A DNA stretch of 64,000 nt from Gammaproteobacteria bacterium (GCA_021151835.1 JAGKWO010000004.1:62001-126000), one strand, 5' to 3'. Numbered from the stretch's first letter, positions 19,143-28,012 are shown. The notes: generated by a model not told the origin, from the sequence alone. Translations and numbers: made by a program.

Positions 19143-20348
19143 TTATTTATGCTCGACCAACAATAAACTTTGTTGATAGTACTCAGCACTTTTCTTGTGG
19201 TCACCCAATTTGGTCATCAGGCGCGCCAACTCGGCGGTGGTTTCAAGCTGTTGCTTTTGGTTTAGGCTGCGCTGGAAATATTCGCGCGCTAACTCCCACT
19301 GCTGGTTGCGTTCCATCAAGCGCCCCATAGTCAACAATAAGGTGGCATCTTGCGGCCTGGCTTTTAACCAGGATTCTACCGTGCGCAATTGGGTATGAAT
19401 TTCTTTGACTTGCAAGCGGCCATAAAGCGCGACAAGTGGATCATACCATTGGTTACCCAGGGCTTTGCGCACAATAACTTCCGCTTCCTGATCCTGGTAA
19501 TTTTCCGCCAATGCGCGCGCATAAGCCAAAATAACTTGCGGTTGTTTTTGCAAACTGCGCGAGAACGATTTCCACAATTTTTGTAACGTCGGTAGACGCT
19601 CGGCAATGAGCAACGCTTTGGTTTGCGCCGAGTGCACATGCATTTTTTCCGTCGCGAGCAAAATTTCCAGCTCGTCAAACTCTACATTGGACAGCACTTT
19701 TGCTTTGCGCATTACCGGGAAAAGTTCTTCCAGTGCGCGCCAGTTTTTTTGCGCAATATAAATATGATGCATCAAATCCAATACGGCTGGCTGGCGTGGC
19801 ATTTTAATATCAATGGGTTTGAGGATATTAATGGCGTCTTCGTAACGTTCCGCCTGGACATGCAACCGTGCGCGAATTAACGCAACAGGTAATTCGCTAT
19901 TCGACACCGCGAGGGCCTTTTCCAGGATTTTTTCCGCTTCCGCTTCATCACCCATTTCGAAACTGCTGCGCGCAGCGGCGAGGTAGTTGGCAAGCGGGTA
20001 TTCCACTTTATCGAGTGTGCGGGTTAATTTTTTGCGCGCCTCAAACCAATCGCCAACGAGGTAATCCACCATGCCGGTCGCCGCACGTTTTTGGGCCCGC
20101 TCTACTGAGCCGAACAAAAATATTTCACGGAAACGGCGCGCCATTTCCACACCGCCAGCCAGTAATTGGCGCAGCAACCAGATACTGGCGAGAATCAGGG
20201 CGATGACAATGGCGGCAACCCAGAGCGTCATCTCAATAGTTTTGGTGCCGTAGGCAATTAACAGGTAACCATCGCCGCGCACCAATAAAAAGATGACGAC
20301 AGCAACAATCAATAAAAAGAAAACAGCTTTTAGCAAGCGGCGCTTCAT
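19143..20348 (-). CDS. hemY: HemY-like membrane protein with TPR repeats
   Basis: This protein is the gammaproteobacterial HemY (not the protoporphyrinogen oxidase of Gram-positives). It is an inner-membrane TPR protein encoded in the hemCDXY operon whose biochemical role is unclear. The 401-aa product has two N-terminal membrane helices (about 7-23 and 40-62) with the HemY_N signature (LLVRGDGYLLIAYGTKTIEM). A long helical TPR region follows, for example TLLLTMGRLMERNQQWELAR near the C-terminus. Its ATG overlaps the hemX stop by four bases (ATGA). Confidence 0.92.
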   Translation of the reverse strand: MKRRLLKAVFFLLIVAVVIFLLVRGDGYLLIAYGTKTIEMTLWVAAIVIALILASIWLLRQLLAGGVEMARRFREIFLFGSVERAQKRAATGMVDYLVGDWFEARKKLTRTLDKVEYPLANYLAAARSSFEMGDEAEAEKILEKALAVSNSELPVALIRARLHVQAERYEDAINILKPIDIKMPRQPAVLDLMHHIYIAQKNWRALEELFPVMRKAKVLSNVEFDELEILLATEKMHVHSAQTKALLIAERLPTLQKLWKSFSRSLQKQPQVILAYARALAENYQDQEAEVIVRKALGNQWYDPLVALYGRLQVKEIHTQLRTVESWLKARPQDATLLLTMGRLMERNQQWELAREYFQRSLNQKQQLETTAELARLMTKLGDHKKSAEYYQQSLLLVEHK

Positions 20349-21472
20349 TGGCGTACCCCACGGCGGGCGGCGGCCATTTTTTCACGTTTGGCAATGTAGT
20401 CAGCTAATGCTGATGCACTATTGCTGAAATTGGTTAGCTCGGGCGAGATTTCTTCCCGTTGCAGCGATTGCAATTCTTCCAGCACCGCTTTGGCTTTTTC
20501 ATTCAGGGCGTAATACTGGTTGATCCAGTTTTGTGCTTTGACCAGGCTCTCCTGATAAATCCCTTTCTCGTTGCGCAACAATGCCACCTGCGCTTGTTCC
20601 AGCATCAAACGCAAATTTTGTTGCAGGAATTTTTGTTCATCCGGTGGTAGCACAGCGTTAATGGTTTTGCCGTGGTCGCGCACACGCACATAGGAACCCA
20701 GTTTATGGAGCAATGCATAAAAGTTGCGGGTGATTTTTTGTTTGAAGGTTTCGTCAGCAGGAATTTCTTCCTCGGCGAGCAAATTTTCTTCCTGCCCTAA
20801 AGGTTCGATAAAAGGAATCGCATCCACCTGGGTAGATAATGCCGAGAGACGCAAAAATATTCCTTCGCGATCAATTACACCGGCAAGTTTCAAGACTGCA
20901 ATTTCTTCAGTGAGTAATTTGCGCACGCCCACCAGATCAGCTTCATCGATTTCACGTAGCACATCGTCAGCAGAGAGCGCGAGCGCCAGGGCATTTTGGC
21001 TATCTTTTTCCAGTAATATACGTTGATCGGCCAGGCGCAATAAATATTGTGCTTCCTGTAATTTCCACTCATCGCGATTGACACTGGAGAGCGATAGCAA
21101 ACGCGCATTGTTACTATCCAGTTGTTCTGCCAGATCATTCAAATTCGCTTGCACATTGTTTTGCTGTTCAACCAGTTCTTTTTCGAAATCATCTTCCAAT
21201 GCTTGCTGCTTGGTTTCAGCGGTCAGTGCATTTTGCTCGATTTGTTCACGTAAACCGTTAATCGTTTGCTGTTGCACATCCATATAACGCCAGGCATAAA
21301 CGCTACCAAAACCCACGGCGACTACCAGCAAAATAATAAATAGCCAGATCAGCGAAAATGCTCCGGCGTAGGATTTTGCCGGTGCCGCCGGAGCGATGTA
21401 GGGAGCATGCACAGGAGGCACCGGTGCCGGGTTTACCGATTGGGTAGTTGATGAGGATATATGGTCAGTCAC
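20345..21472 (-). CDS. hemX: HemX-like membrane protein of the uroporphyrinogen operon
   Basis: This is the gammaproteobacterial HemX-like protein; a methyltransferase role once proposed is not supported by its structure. The 375-aa product has a Pro/Ala-rich N-terminus and one membrane helix at about 38-60. A strong coiled coil follows at about 72-125 (QTINGLREQIEQNA and beyond), then an alpha-helical periplasmic domain with WKLQEAQYLLRLADQRI. The GTG at 21472 is supported by AGGA about 7 bases upstream. It lies 30 bases after hemD and overlaps hemY. Confidence 0.9.
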   Translation of the reverse strand: MTDHISSSTTQSVNPAPVPPVHAPYIAPAAPAKSYAGAFSLIWLFIILLVVAVGFGSVYAWRYMDVQQQTINGLREQIEQNALTAETKQQALEDDFEKELVEQQNNVQANLNDLAEQLDSNNARLLSLSSVNRDEWKLQEAQYLLRLADQRILLEKDSQNALALALSADDVLREIDEADLVGVRKLLTEEIAVLKLAGVIDREGIFLRLSALSTQVDAIPFIEPLGQEENLLAEEEIPADETFKQKITRNFYALLHKLGSYVRVRDHGKTINAVLPPDEQKFLQQNLRLMLEQAQVALLRNEKGIYQESLVKAQNWINQYYALNEKAKAVLEELQSLQREEISPELTNFSNSASALADYIAKREKMAAARRGVRQ

Positions 21473-21502
21473 GCTGAAATCCTATAAGGCTTGAACCGTT
21501 AA

Positions 21503-22315
21503 TTAATGATCGCGGGCAAAACGCACGAGTGCATCTGTCATGGCCGCATCAGTGGCATTTTCAGCACTGATTATGTTGTTAAATCCCGCCGCTTGCGCCA
21601 CCGCTGCAATCCGTTGGCTTGGCACCAGCAATGGCAAAGCGCGCACTTGCTGCTGATCCTGAATTGGATATTCATTTAGCACAGCGAGCAAATTATCCAG
21701 ACTTTCACCACTGTGTACGCTCAGCAAATAGCGTTGCTGCGCTTGTGCGATATCGTGGCAGAGTTTACGTACCTGTTCGCTGGCCTGTGCGGGCAAGTGC
21801 CGCTCATAGAGTTCGCAGTATTCCACCCAGGCACCGCGCTTGCGCAACTCTTCTGCCATGTGGCCGCGCCCGCCGCAGCCGCGAAAAATAATTATTTTTT
21901 CGCCATCCACTTGCTGCAAACCCGGTGCGCGCAATAAATCCTCACTGGTCATACCGCCGTTGCCACTCACGGCGAGGTCAGTTACAACGACATCGTATGC
22001 GGCCAATTTTTTTGCGGTGGTTGCGCCCACGGCAAAAAAATCGATTCCTACTGGCAATTGCGGCCAGTATTCATCCAGCCATTGCATGCCGAATTCAACC
22101 GCATTCTGGCTAACAAAAATTGCTTTCTGGTACAGGTCAAAATCCAGAATTTTATTTTTGATCGCGCGTGTTTTTTCTTCGCTGCCGACCGGCACAATTT
22201 CCAGCAAATTCAATGTTGCTGTCGCAAAACCCCGGGCCGCCAGTTGCTGCGCCCAGATGGCCGCCTGCGCGTGCGGGCGAGTAATGACGACGCAGTATGG
22301 CAATGGGTTGCTCAT
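21503..22315 (-). CDS. hemD: Uroporphyrinogen-III synthase
   Basis: HemD cyclises hydroxymethylbilane to uroporphyrinogen III with inversion of ring D. The 270-aa protein shows the two-domain HemD pattern. Segments seen are YCVVITRPHAQAAIWAQQL at the N-terminus, FDLYQKAIFVSQNAV, FAVGATTAKKL, KIIIFRGCGGR and VEYCELYERHLP. HemD is poorly conserved in general, but position directly after hemC (3-base gap) makes the call secure. Confidence 0.93.
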   Translation of the reverse strand: MSNPLPYCVVITRPHAQAAIWAQQLAARGFATATLNLLEIVPVGSEEKTRAIKNKILDFDLYQKAIFVSQNAVEFGMQWLDEYWPQLPVGIDFFAVGATTAKKLAAYDVVVTDLAVSGNGGMTSEDLLRAPGLQQVDGEKIIIFRGCGGRGHMAEELRKRGAWVEYCELYERHLPAQASEQVRKLCHDIAQAQQRYLLSVHSGESLDNLLAVLNEYPIQDQQQVRALPLLVPSQRIAAVAQAAGFNNIISAENATDAAMTDALVRFARDH

Positions 22316-22318
22316 AAA

Positions 22319-23272
22319 TTATTCCGCGCTTGCATAAACCTCGGCGAGGATTTTATCAGCACCGGCAGCGAGTAAACGCTCCGCCAATTCGATACCGATT
22401 TTTTCTGCATCGGTCACCGGCCCGCTGATTTCATCAAACAACATTTGGCTGCCATCCGGTGCGCCCACCAATCCACGTAACCACAACTGGTTATCGCGAT
22501 GAATAGCATAGCAGGCAATGGGCACCTGGCAGCCGCCTTGCAGGCGACGATTCAGCGCGCGCTCGGCCAGCACTTGTTCTGCCGTGGTCTGGTGATGCAA
22601 AGGCTTTAGCAGGGCGATGGTTGCCGCATCGTCAACACGACATTCAATACCCACTGCTCCCTGACCACCGGCAGGCAAACTTTGTTCCGGTGTGATGTAA
22701 GCGCGAATGCGTTCTTTTAATTCGAGGCGGATTAATCCGGCCGCCGCGAGAATAATTGCGTCGTATTCGCCGTCATCCAGTTTTTGCAGGCGCGTTTGCA
22801 CATTGCCGCGCAGGAATTTCACTTGCAAGTCCGGACGACTGGCCAGCAACTGGCATTGGCGGCGCAAACTCGAAGTACCAATCACGCCGCCGGCAGGGAC
22901 TTCATCCAGTGAATGGTAGCGATTGGATACAAACGCATCGCGTGCATCTTCGCGCGGGCAAATGACCGACAACCCCAAACCTTCCGGGAATTCCATCGGA
23001 ACATCTTTCATCGAATGCACGGCGATATCCGCCTCACCCGCCAGGAGCGCCTGCTCCAGTTCTTTCACAAACAACCCCTTGCCGCCGACTTTGGCGAGGG
23101 GAACGTCGAGAATTTTGTCACCACGGCTGGTCAGCGGCACTAGTTCAATCACCAGGCCAGGATGGTGTTTTTCCAATTCGGCTTTAACATATTCCGCTTG
23201 CCAGAGAGCAAGCAGGCTTTTACGGGTGGCAATACGCAGCGGCGGGCGATGGGCAGACATGGATTCCAACAT
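22319..23272 (-). CDS. hemC: Porphobilinogen deaminase (hydroxymethylbilane synthase)
   Basis: HemC polymerises four porphobilinogens into hydroxymethylbilane on a dipyrromethane cofactor. The 317-aa protein has RIATRKSLLALWQAEYV near the N-terminus, VHSMKDVPMEFPEGL, TSSLRRQCQL and the cofactor-binding Cys in LQGGCQVPIAC (about residue 247). The start may be ATG 23272 or ATG 23260; the second gives the more usual MSAHRPPLRIATRKS N-terminus, and neither has a clear Shine-Dalgarno. It is the first gene of hemC-D-X-Y. Confidence 0.95.
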   Translation of the reverse strand: MLESMSAHRPPLRIATRKSLLALWQAEYVKAELEKHHPGLVIELVPLTSRGDKILDVPLAKVGGKGLFVKELEQALLAGEADIAVHSMKDVPMEFPEGLGLSVICPREDARDAFVSNRYHSLDEVPAGGVIGTSSLRRQCQLLASRPDLQVKFLRGNVQTRLQKLDDGEYDAIILAAAGLIRLELKERIRAYITPEQSLPAGGQGAVGIECRVDDAATIALLKPLHHQTTAEQVLAERALNRRLQGGCQVPIACYAIHRDNQLWLRGLVGAPDGSQMLFDEISGPVTDAEKIGIELAERLLAAGADKILAEVYASAE

Positions 23273-23295
23273 TCGGCAATGAATTCAGGGGGCGA

Positions 23296-23304
23296 ATCAT
23301 ACCA
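23296..23304 (-). promoter_or_regulatory. Possible extended -10 promoter for hemC
   Basis: On the minus strand TGGTATGAT combines an extended -10 TGN with TATGAT, about 24 bases before the first hemC ATG. No convincing -35 is seen. Confidence 0.3.
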
Positions 23305-23359
23305 TTGGAGTTGTGTTAGTAGGGATAGCTGATGGGAGTATGAGAAGGCGTAGGAGTTT

Positions 23360-23393
23360 TTTCACCAATCTGGCGCAGGCCAGATTGGTGAAA
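23360..23393. repeat. 15-bp perfect inverted repeat between the symporter gene and hemC
   Basis: Arms 23360-23374 and 23379-23393 are perfectly complementary with a 4-base loop (GCAG). It lies just past the symporter stop on the minus strand. Neither strand has a U-tract after the stem, so it may be a transcript-stabilising or Rho-type 3' end rather than a classical terminator. Confidence 0.6.
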
Positions 23394-23400
23394 GCAACGC

Positions 23401-24846
23401 TTAATTGGATAAATTGAGCTTGTAATGCTCGCCGCCCACGTTGGGAATAATTTGTTTGCCCAATGAACCGACAACCATTCCAAGTCCCGCCGCCAACACA
23501 CCGGCAAGCTGGGCAGGGAACACCTCGCCCAATGGCGAGAAGGTGAACAGCAACCAGACCGCTAAACCCGCACCGATAGAAAACAAGGCGCCCTGGGTAG
23601 TCGAACGCTTCCAGTACAATCCGCATACCAGCGGTATAAATGCACCCACCAACGGAATCTGGTAAGCACCGGACACCAGGTCGTAAATCGAAGTACCTTC
23701 CAGTGCAACCGAATAGGTGCACACACAAATACCAAAAATAAACACAGCGATACGCATGGTGAGCAATTCGGTTTTGTCATCTTTGCGCGGTACAAACTGG
23801 TGCCAGATGTTTTCCACAAACGTAACGGAAGGCGCAAGCAGGGTAGCCGATGCAGTCGACATCAATGCCGATAACAAGGCGCCGAAAAACAATACCTGCA
23901 TGGCAAATGGCATATGCTCCATCACCAACGTGGGGAGTACTTTTTGCGGATCATCTGCGATTAATTGTTTGGCTTGTTCCGGCATGATGATGAGCGCACT
24001 CAACACCAGGAACATAGGAACAAACGCAAAAATGATATAGCAGGTACCGCCGATAATCGGACCGCGAACCGCTGCTTTTTCACTTTTGGCAGACATCACG
24101 CGCTGAAAAACGTCTTGCTGGGGGATCGAGCCAAACATCAAGGTAATCGCCGCACCGATAAAGAACAGGATTTCATGGAGATCCGGCGGCGGCAGGAAAC
24201 GGAACAATTCTTTTTCAGTGGCGAGGCTGATCACTTTGTCCGCGCCGCCCGCCAGATCGGCAGCATACATTGCAATCACCGATAGGCCGACGACCAATAC
24301 ACAGATCTGGATAAGGTCAGTAACGGCAATCGACCACATCCCGCCCAACAAGGTGTATGTAGTAATGATTAATGTGCCCAGCATCATGCCAGTGGTGACT
24401 TCTATTGCACCATCGGTGAGCAAATGGAATACCAGCCCCAACGCAGTGACCTGTGCGGCAACCCACCCCAGGTAGCTCAACAGAATCATCAGCGAACACA
24501 ACAGTTCTACTTTGCGGCCATAGCGCTCGCGGTAGTAATCGCTGATAGTTAACAGCATCATCTTGTAGAGTTTGGCGGCGAAGAATAGTCCCACCAGGAT
24601 CAGGCAGGTACCGGCACCAAAGGGATCTTCCACCACACCATTCAAACCTGACTCCACAAACCGCGCGGGAATCCCCATGATCGTTTCAGCACCGAACCAA
24701 GTAGCAAATGTAGTAGTCACGACCATAATGAGTGGCAAATGGCGGCCTGCAACGACGAAGTCGGCCGTTCCTTTAACACGTCTGGAAGCCCACAGACCAA
24801 TAGACACAGTGATTGCCAAATACATGAAGACAAGCGTCAAGAGCAT
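23401..24846 (-). CDS. Sodium:solute symporter family transporter
   Basis: This is a 481-aa, about 13-helix inner-membrane transporter of the SSS family (LeuT fold), importing an unknown solute with Na+. Family signatures are DFVVAGRHLPLIMVVTTTFATWFGAETIMGIP (split here across residues 29-60), YYRERYG and TLLGGMWSIAVTDLIQICVL. ATG 24846 has AAGGTG six bases upstream. It is transcribed toward hemC but separated from it by a gap and a strong inverted repeat. It belongs to the pantothenate/proline-like part of the family. The substrate is not inferable. Confidence 0.86.
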   Translation of the reverse strand: MLLTLVFMYLAITVSIGLWASRRVKGTADFVVAGRHLPLIMVVTTTFATWFGAETIMGIPARFVESGLNGVVEDPFGAGTCLILVGLFFAAKLYKMMLLTISDYYRERYGRKVELLCSLMILLSYLGWVAAQVTALGLVFHLLTDGAIEVTTGMMLGTLIITTYTLLGGMWSIAVTDLIQICVLVVGLSVIAMYAADLAGGADKVISLATEKELFRFLPPPDLHEILFFIGAAITLMFGSIPQQDVFQRVMSAKSEKAAVRGPIIGGTCYIIFAFVPMFLVLSALIIMPEQAKQLIADDPQKVLPTLVMEHMPFAMQVLFFGALLSALMSTASATLLAPSVTFVENIWHQFVPRKDDKTELLTMRIAVFIFGICVCTYSVALEGTSIYDLVSGAYQIPLVGAFIPLVCGLYWKRSTTQGALFSIGAGLAVWLLFTFSPLGEVFPAQLAGVLAAGLGMVVGSLGKQIIPNVGGEHYKLNLSN

Positions 24847-25041
24847 GGTTTCACCTTTATCATTTGTTGTTTTTACCTTTGATAGTTTTGAACACGCAAA
24901 TCCAGACTGGCAGACGTCCTTTTATCTTGACCAACGCCGGTTGTCACACACCAGTAATGATTAAATCCGGTCGGCATTCTATTGCATTTTGATAGCAATT
25001 AGCTTGCCTAATTACGGCCATTTATTAACAAGTCACCACAT

Positions 25042-25069
25042 AAAAAAACCCCACCAAATGGCGGGGTTT
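25042..25069 (-). terminator. Intrinsic terminator after sutA
   Basis: On the minus strand the hairpin AACCCCGCC-ATTT-GGTGGGGTT (one A/C mismatch) is followed by TTTTT. The remainder of 24847-25143 holds no gene. Confidence 0.75.
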
Positions 25070-25143
25070 CCGGGTAACTATTCAAGGCCTGAATCGACCT
25101 GGATTATCTCTGGCTTCACCTTGAAACCACTGCACAAACGGGG

Positions 25144-25458
25144 TTAAATCGGGCGACCACCGTAGTCGGGCGTAGGCTTTTTAGGCGGGTCGGCAGTAAC
25201 GTTAGGGGCAACTTCGTTAATCTTGCCGCCGCGCGCAAGGAAGGCAGCAATTTGATCTTCGATTTCGTCCCGGACTTTCTGGCGCGATGCGATGCTGAAA
25301 TCTTCCAGCGCTTCCGATTCAGCAACTGCTTTACTGGAAGAACCGGAAAAGCTTGCCTCATCACTATCGCCGGATTCGTCTACGTCCTCAGCGTCCTCTT
25401 CCCCTTCTACGCCAGTATCTTCTAATTCTTCGTCGTTAATGGGGTCTTCATCAGTCAT
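25144..25458 (-). CDS. sutA: SutA-family RNA-polymerase-associated regulator
   Basis: SutA of Pseudomonas aeruginosa is a small, largely disordered protein that binds RNA polymerase and favours housekeeping transcription in slow-growing cells. The 104-aa product here matches its layout: a very acidic N-terminal tail (about 1-45), a helical middle (about 60-80) and the conserved C-terminus FLARGGKINEVAPNV then TADPPKKP and GGRPI. The ATG at 25458 has AGGTGA five bases upstream and gives a length close to the Pseudomonas protein (105 aa); the in-frame start at 25482 lies before that site. Its position beside amtB/glnK also matches my recollection of the Pseudomonas arrangement. The name rests on that C-terminal resemblance. 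Confidence 0.82.
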   Translation of the reverse strand: MTDEDPINDEELEDTGVEGEEDAEDVDESGDSDEASFSGSSSKAVAESEALEDFSIASRQKVRDEIEDQIAAFLARGGKINEVAPNVTADPPKKPTPDYGGRPI

Positions 25459-25543
25459 AATGTCACCTGAAAACTTGTACAATGAAACTCTTTTATTCTT
25501 GGTCCCAACAAAAATTACCTGTTTGATGGGAGACTCCGGCTAA

Positions 25544-25572
25544 TTTATAGCGCAGACTCTTTTAAACGTCAT
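25544..25572 (-). promoter_or_regulatory. Sigma-70-like promoter of sutA
   Basis: On the minus strand, -35 ATGACG and -10 TATAAA are separated by exactly 17 bp. This predicts a 5' leader of about 75-80 bases before the sutA ATG. Confidence 0.55.
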
Positions 25573-25756
25573 GAGGATTCATGATGCTTTTTTAGGCTTT
25601 TTTTGCCTTACAGGTACCAATGCCGCGGATTTTAGTTATTAACAATCAGCAAGTCTAGCGCCGGACAGCGATGATAATAAAAGTAACAAAAACGTCATTG
25701 CAATTCCGTCATGTACAACTATTAAAGGCCATAAGACCAGGCAGTTTGTAATCATC

Positions 25757-26080
25757 ATGGACACAAAAAAACTGACCAAATATTTTCCGGAGATTGCGCA
25801 TCTTCCGCTTCATGAACAGCATTCGCTATTGAACAAAGCGTATACAGATGCACTGTCCACCGAAAATAAAATACGCAACTCAGGTAACAATCTGGTTACG
25901 ATTTTATTGCTGGTTTCACTCTGTTTTGTTGTGGTGCTCAGTATTCGTTCGGCCCTGGATATGTCGCCGGCAACCAGTGCCATATTGTTATTGCTGATTG
26001 GATTCCCGAGTTATTTACTAGTTCAACAACAGCGGATGATCCGGCAAATACGCATCAGTTTGCGCAAATTCCTGCCATAA
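25757..26080 (+). CDS. Small two-helix membrane protein of unknown function
   Basis: Not recognised. The 107-aa product has a soluble N-terminal helix region (about 1-45, including HLPLHEQHSLLNKAY). Two membrane helices follow, at about 47-66 and 74-91, and then a short basic tail (RMIRQIRISLRKFLP). ATG 25757 is the first start after a long gap. It is a single gene between sutA (divergent) and convergent glnK, followed by a bidirectional terminator. Confidence 0.65.
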   Translation: MDTKKLTKYFPEIAHLPLHEQHSLLNKAYTDALSTENKIRNSGNNLVTILLLVSLCFVVVLSIRSALDMSPATSAILLLLIGFPSYLLVQQQRMIRQIRISLRKFLP

Positions 26081-26112
26081 AAAAACGCCACCCGGGAGTG
26101 ACGTTTTTTATA
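26080..26112. terminator. Bidirectional terminator between the 107-aa gene and glnK
   Basis: AAAAAACGCCAC / GTGACGTTTTTT arms (one mismatch) enclose CCGGGA. There is a T-run on both strands after the stem. Confidence 0.8.
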
Positions 26113-26148
26113 ACCGAGCTACACAACGTAACTCAATGACCGCTGGAA

Positions 26149-26487
26149 TTAAACAGCATCGGAGCCGGTTTCACCGGTGCGGATGCGGATAATTTCATCC
26201 AGCGGTGCGATGAAAATTTTACCATCGCCAATTTTTCCGGTTTGCGCTGCTTTGGTAATTGCTTCTACCGCTTGCTCAACCATTGAGTCATCAACAGCCA
26301 ACTCAATTTTTACTTTGGGCAGAAAATCAACAACGTATTCAGCACCGCGATACAGTTCAGTATGCCCCTTCTGGCGACCAAAGCCTTTCACTTCAGTCAC
26401 GGTCATACCCTGAACACCTACGTCTGACAATGCAGTGCGCACGTCATCGAGTTTGAACGGTTTTACAACGGCAGTAATCAGTTTCAT
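26149..26487 (-). CDS. glnK: PII nitrogen-regulatory protein GlnK (copy 1)
   Basis: This is a trimeric PII signalling protein that senses 2-oxoglutarate/ATP and blocks the ammonium channel AmtB when nitrogen is plentiful. The 112-aa length is canonical. The start MKLITAVVKPFKLDDVR, the T-loop with Tyr46 and the uridylylation Tyr51 (LYRGAEYVVDFLPK), and the C-terminal GKIFIAPLDEIIRIRTGE block are all present. The start is ATG 26487; the longer in-frame reading to 26589 is upstream noise. It lies about 195 bases downstream of amtB and closes the nitrogen cluster. Confidence 0.95.
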   Translation of the reverse strand: MKLITAVVKPFKLDDVRTALSDVGVQGMTVTEVKGFGRQKGHTELYRGAEYVVDFLPKVKIELAVDDSMVEQAVEAITKAAQTGKIGDGKIFIAPLDEIIRIRTGETGSDAV

Positions 26488-26631
26488 TATTAAATCCTTT
26501 GCTGGAGTCTTAAGGAGGCGGCGCTGGAACATCTTGCCAACCAAACGCTTGGCTTGAATCCAACAACTTGGAGGTAAAGATACACCCAAGTTTCGCCCAT
26601 CAACAACAACTTTGTAATAAATTGGTTTAGG

Positions 26632-26672
26632 GAAGCCGGCGCCTGCAAGCAGGTGTCACCGGCTGTTTTTTT
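26632..26672 (+). terminator. Hairpin with T7 tract read on the plus strand, antisense to the glnK leader
   Basis: AGCCGG ... CCGGCT outer arms with an inner CCTG/CAGG pair are followed by GTTTTTTTG on the plus strand. It is oriented against the amtB-glnK transcript, so it could stop antisense transcription into amtB. On the sense strand it forms a GC-rich stem without a U-tract. Confidence 0.4.
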
Positions 26673-26681
26673 GTCTAGCAA

Positions 26682-27947
26682 TTACTTGTTGGTAAATTCA
26701 GGATAGGCTTCCATACCGCATTCAGCCAAATCCACTCCTTCAAATTCTTCCTCTTCAGATACGCGTATACCCATTACCCGTTTGATCGCAAACCAGGCCA
26801 CAAAACTGGTTGCAAATACCCATCCGAAAATCACCAGGGCACCAATAAATTGCCCCAAAAAGCTGGTCCCCACGGCGGTAAATGGCACTACTAACAAACC
26901 GTAGAGGCCTGCCGCACCATGGACAGAAATCGCACCAACCGGGTCATCAATACGCAATTTGTCCAAGCCGAGAATACTGAACACCACAATCGCTCCGGCA
27001 ATCAGGCCGATAAAAACCGAGCCGAGCGCGCTGGGGGTATCCGGGCTGGCGGTAATTGCTACCAGGCCTGCAAGTGCACCATTGAGAATCATGGTGAGAT
27101 CCGCTTTGCCGAACAGTACACGCGCAACCAGCAACGCACCGATCAAACCACCCGCCGCCGAGGCATTGGTATTCACAAATACCACGGCGATGGTATTGGC
27201 GTTGGCGATATCGCCCAACTTGAGCACCGAACCACCGTTGAAACCAAACCAGCCGAACCAGAGGATCAATGCCCCAAGTGTCGCAATTGGCAGATTTGCA
27301 CCGGGAATCGCATGGACTTCACCGTTAGGGCCGTATTTGCCCCTGCGCGCGCCCAGGAGTAAAACGCCCGATAGCGCCGCCGCGGCCCCTGCCAGATGCA
27401 CAACACCGGAACCGGCAAAATCTTTAAAGCCAAATTGATCATCCAGATTTAACCCGAAGACGCCCGCCGAACCCCACACCCATGATCCTTCCACCGGATA
27501 GATGCAACCGACCATGACCAGGGAGAACAACAAAAACGCCCAGAGTTTCATCCGTTCAGCAACTGCACCGGAAACAATCGACATGCAAGTTGCCGCAAAA
27601 ACGACCTGGAAGAAAAAATTTGCTGCGGGTGAAAAAATCGCACCCCCACCAAAACCACCCTCACGTTCGCTAAAATTTTTCAGGGTCTGGCCGACATCAA
27701 CCGCACCAATTCCCATTACAAAAAATTTATCGCCGTACATGATTGCGAAGCCACAGACCAGATACATCACACTGGCCGTTGCATAAAGCACGATGTTCTT
27801 GGTTAAAATTTCTGCGGTATTCCTGGCGCGCACCAGGCCGGATTCCAGCATGGCAAAACCCGCCGCCATCCACATCACCAAAGCGCCACACACCAGGAAA
27901 TAAAAGGTATCGAGCGCGTATTGGAGGTGATAAATATTTTCTTCCAT
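26682..27947 (-). CDS. amtB: Ammonium transporter AmtB (copy 1, short form)
   Basis: This is an 11-helix trimeric ammonium channel of the inner membrane. The 421-aa protein has the pore His motifs VVHLAGAAAALSG and ISVHGAAGLYG and the signature ILWFGWFGFNGGS. It lacks a cleavable signal peptide and starts MEENIYHLQYALDTFYFLV, unlike copy 2. ATG 27947 has AGGGGAA 6-8 bases upstream. It follows amtB copy 2 by 65 bases on the same strand, and the divergence in sequence shows they are not a recent duplication. Confidence 0.94.
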   Translation of the reverse strand: MEENIYHLQYALDTFYFLVCGALVMWMAAGFAMLESGLVRARNTAEILTKNIVLYATASVMYLVCGFAIMYGDKFFVMGIGAVDVGQTLKNFSEREGGFGGGAIFSPAANFFFQVVFAATCMSIVSGAVAERMKLWAFLLFSLVMVGCIYPVEGSWVWGSAGVFGLNLDDQFGFKDFAGSGVVHLAGAAAALSGVLLLGARRGKYGPNGEVHAIPGANLPIATLGALILWFGWFGFNGGSVLKLGDIANANTIAVVFVNTNASAAGGLIGALLVARVLFGKADLTMILNGALAGLVAITASPDTPSALGSVFIGLIAGAIVVFSILGLDKLRIDDPVGAISVHGAAGLYGLLVVPFTAVGTSFLGQFIGALVIFGWVFATSFVAWFAIKRVMGIRVSEEEEFEGVDLAECGMEAYPEFTNK

Positions 27948-28012
27948 CAGCAGTTCCCCTACCCGGCAATAAAAACGGCGCTGTGCAGCCAGGCTACAAA
28001 GCGCCAGGGGAA

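Noticed and set aside
26488..26589. Upstream in-frame extension of glnK copy 1 (and similarly 29964-30071 for copy 2)
   Set aside because: PII proteins begin at MKLxTAxxKPF; the extensions are non-conserved and lie in leader sequence.
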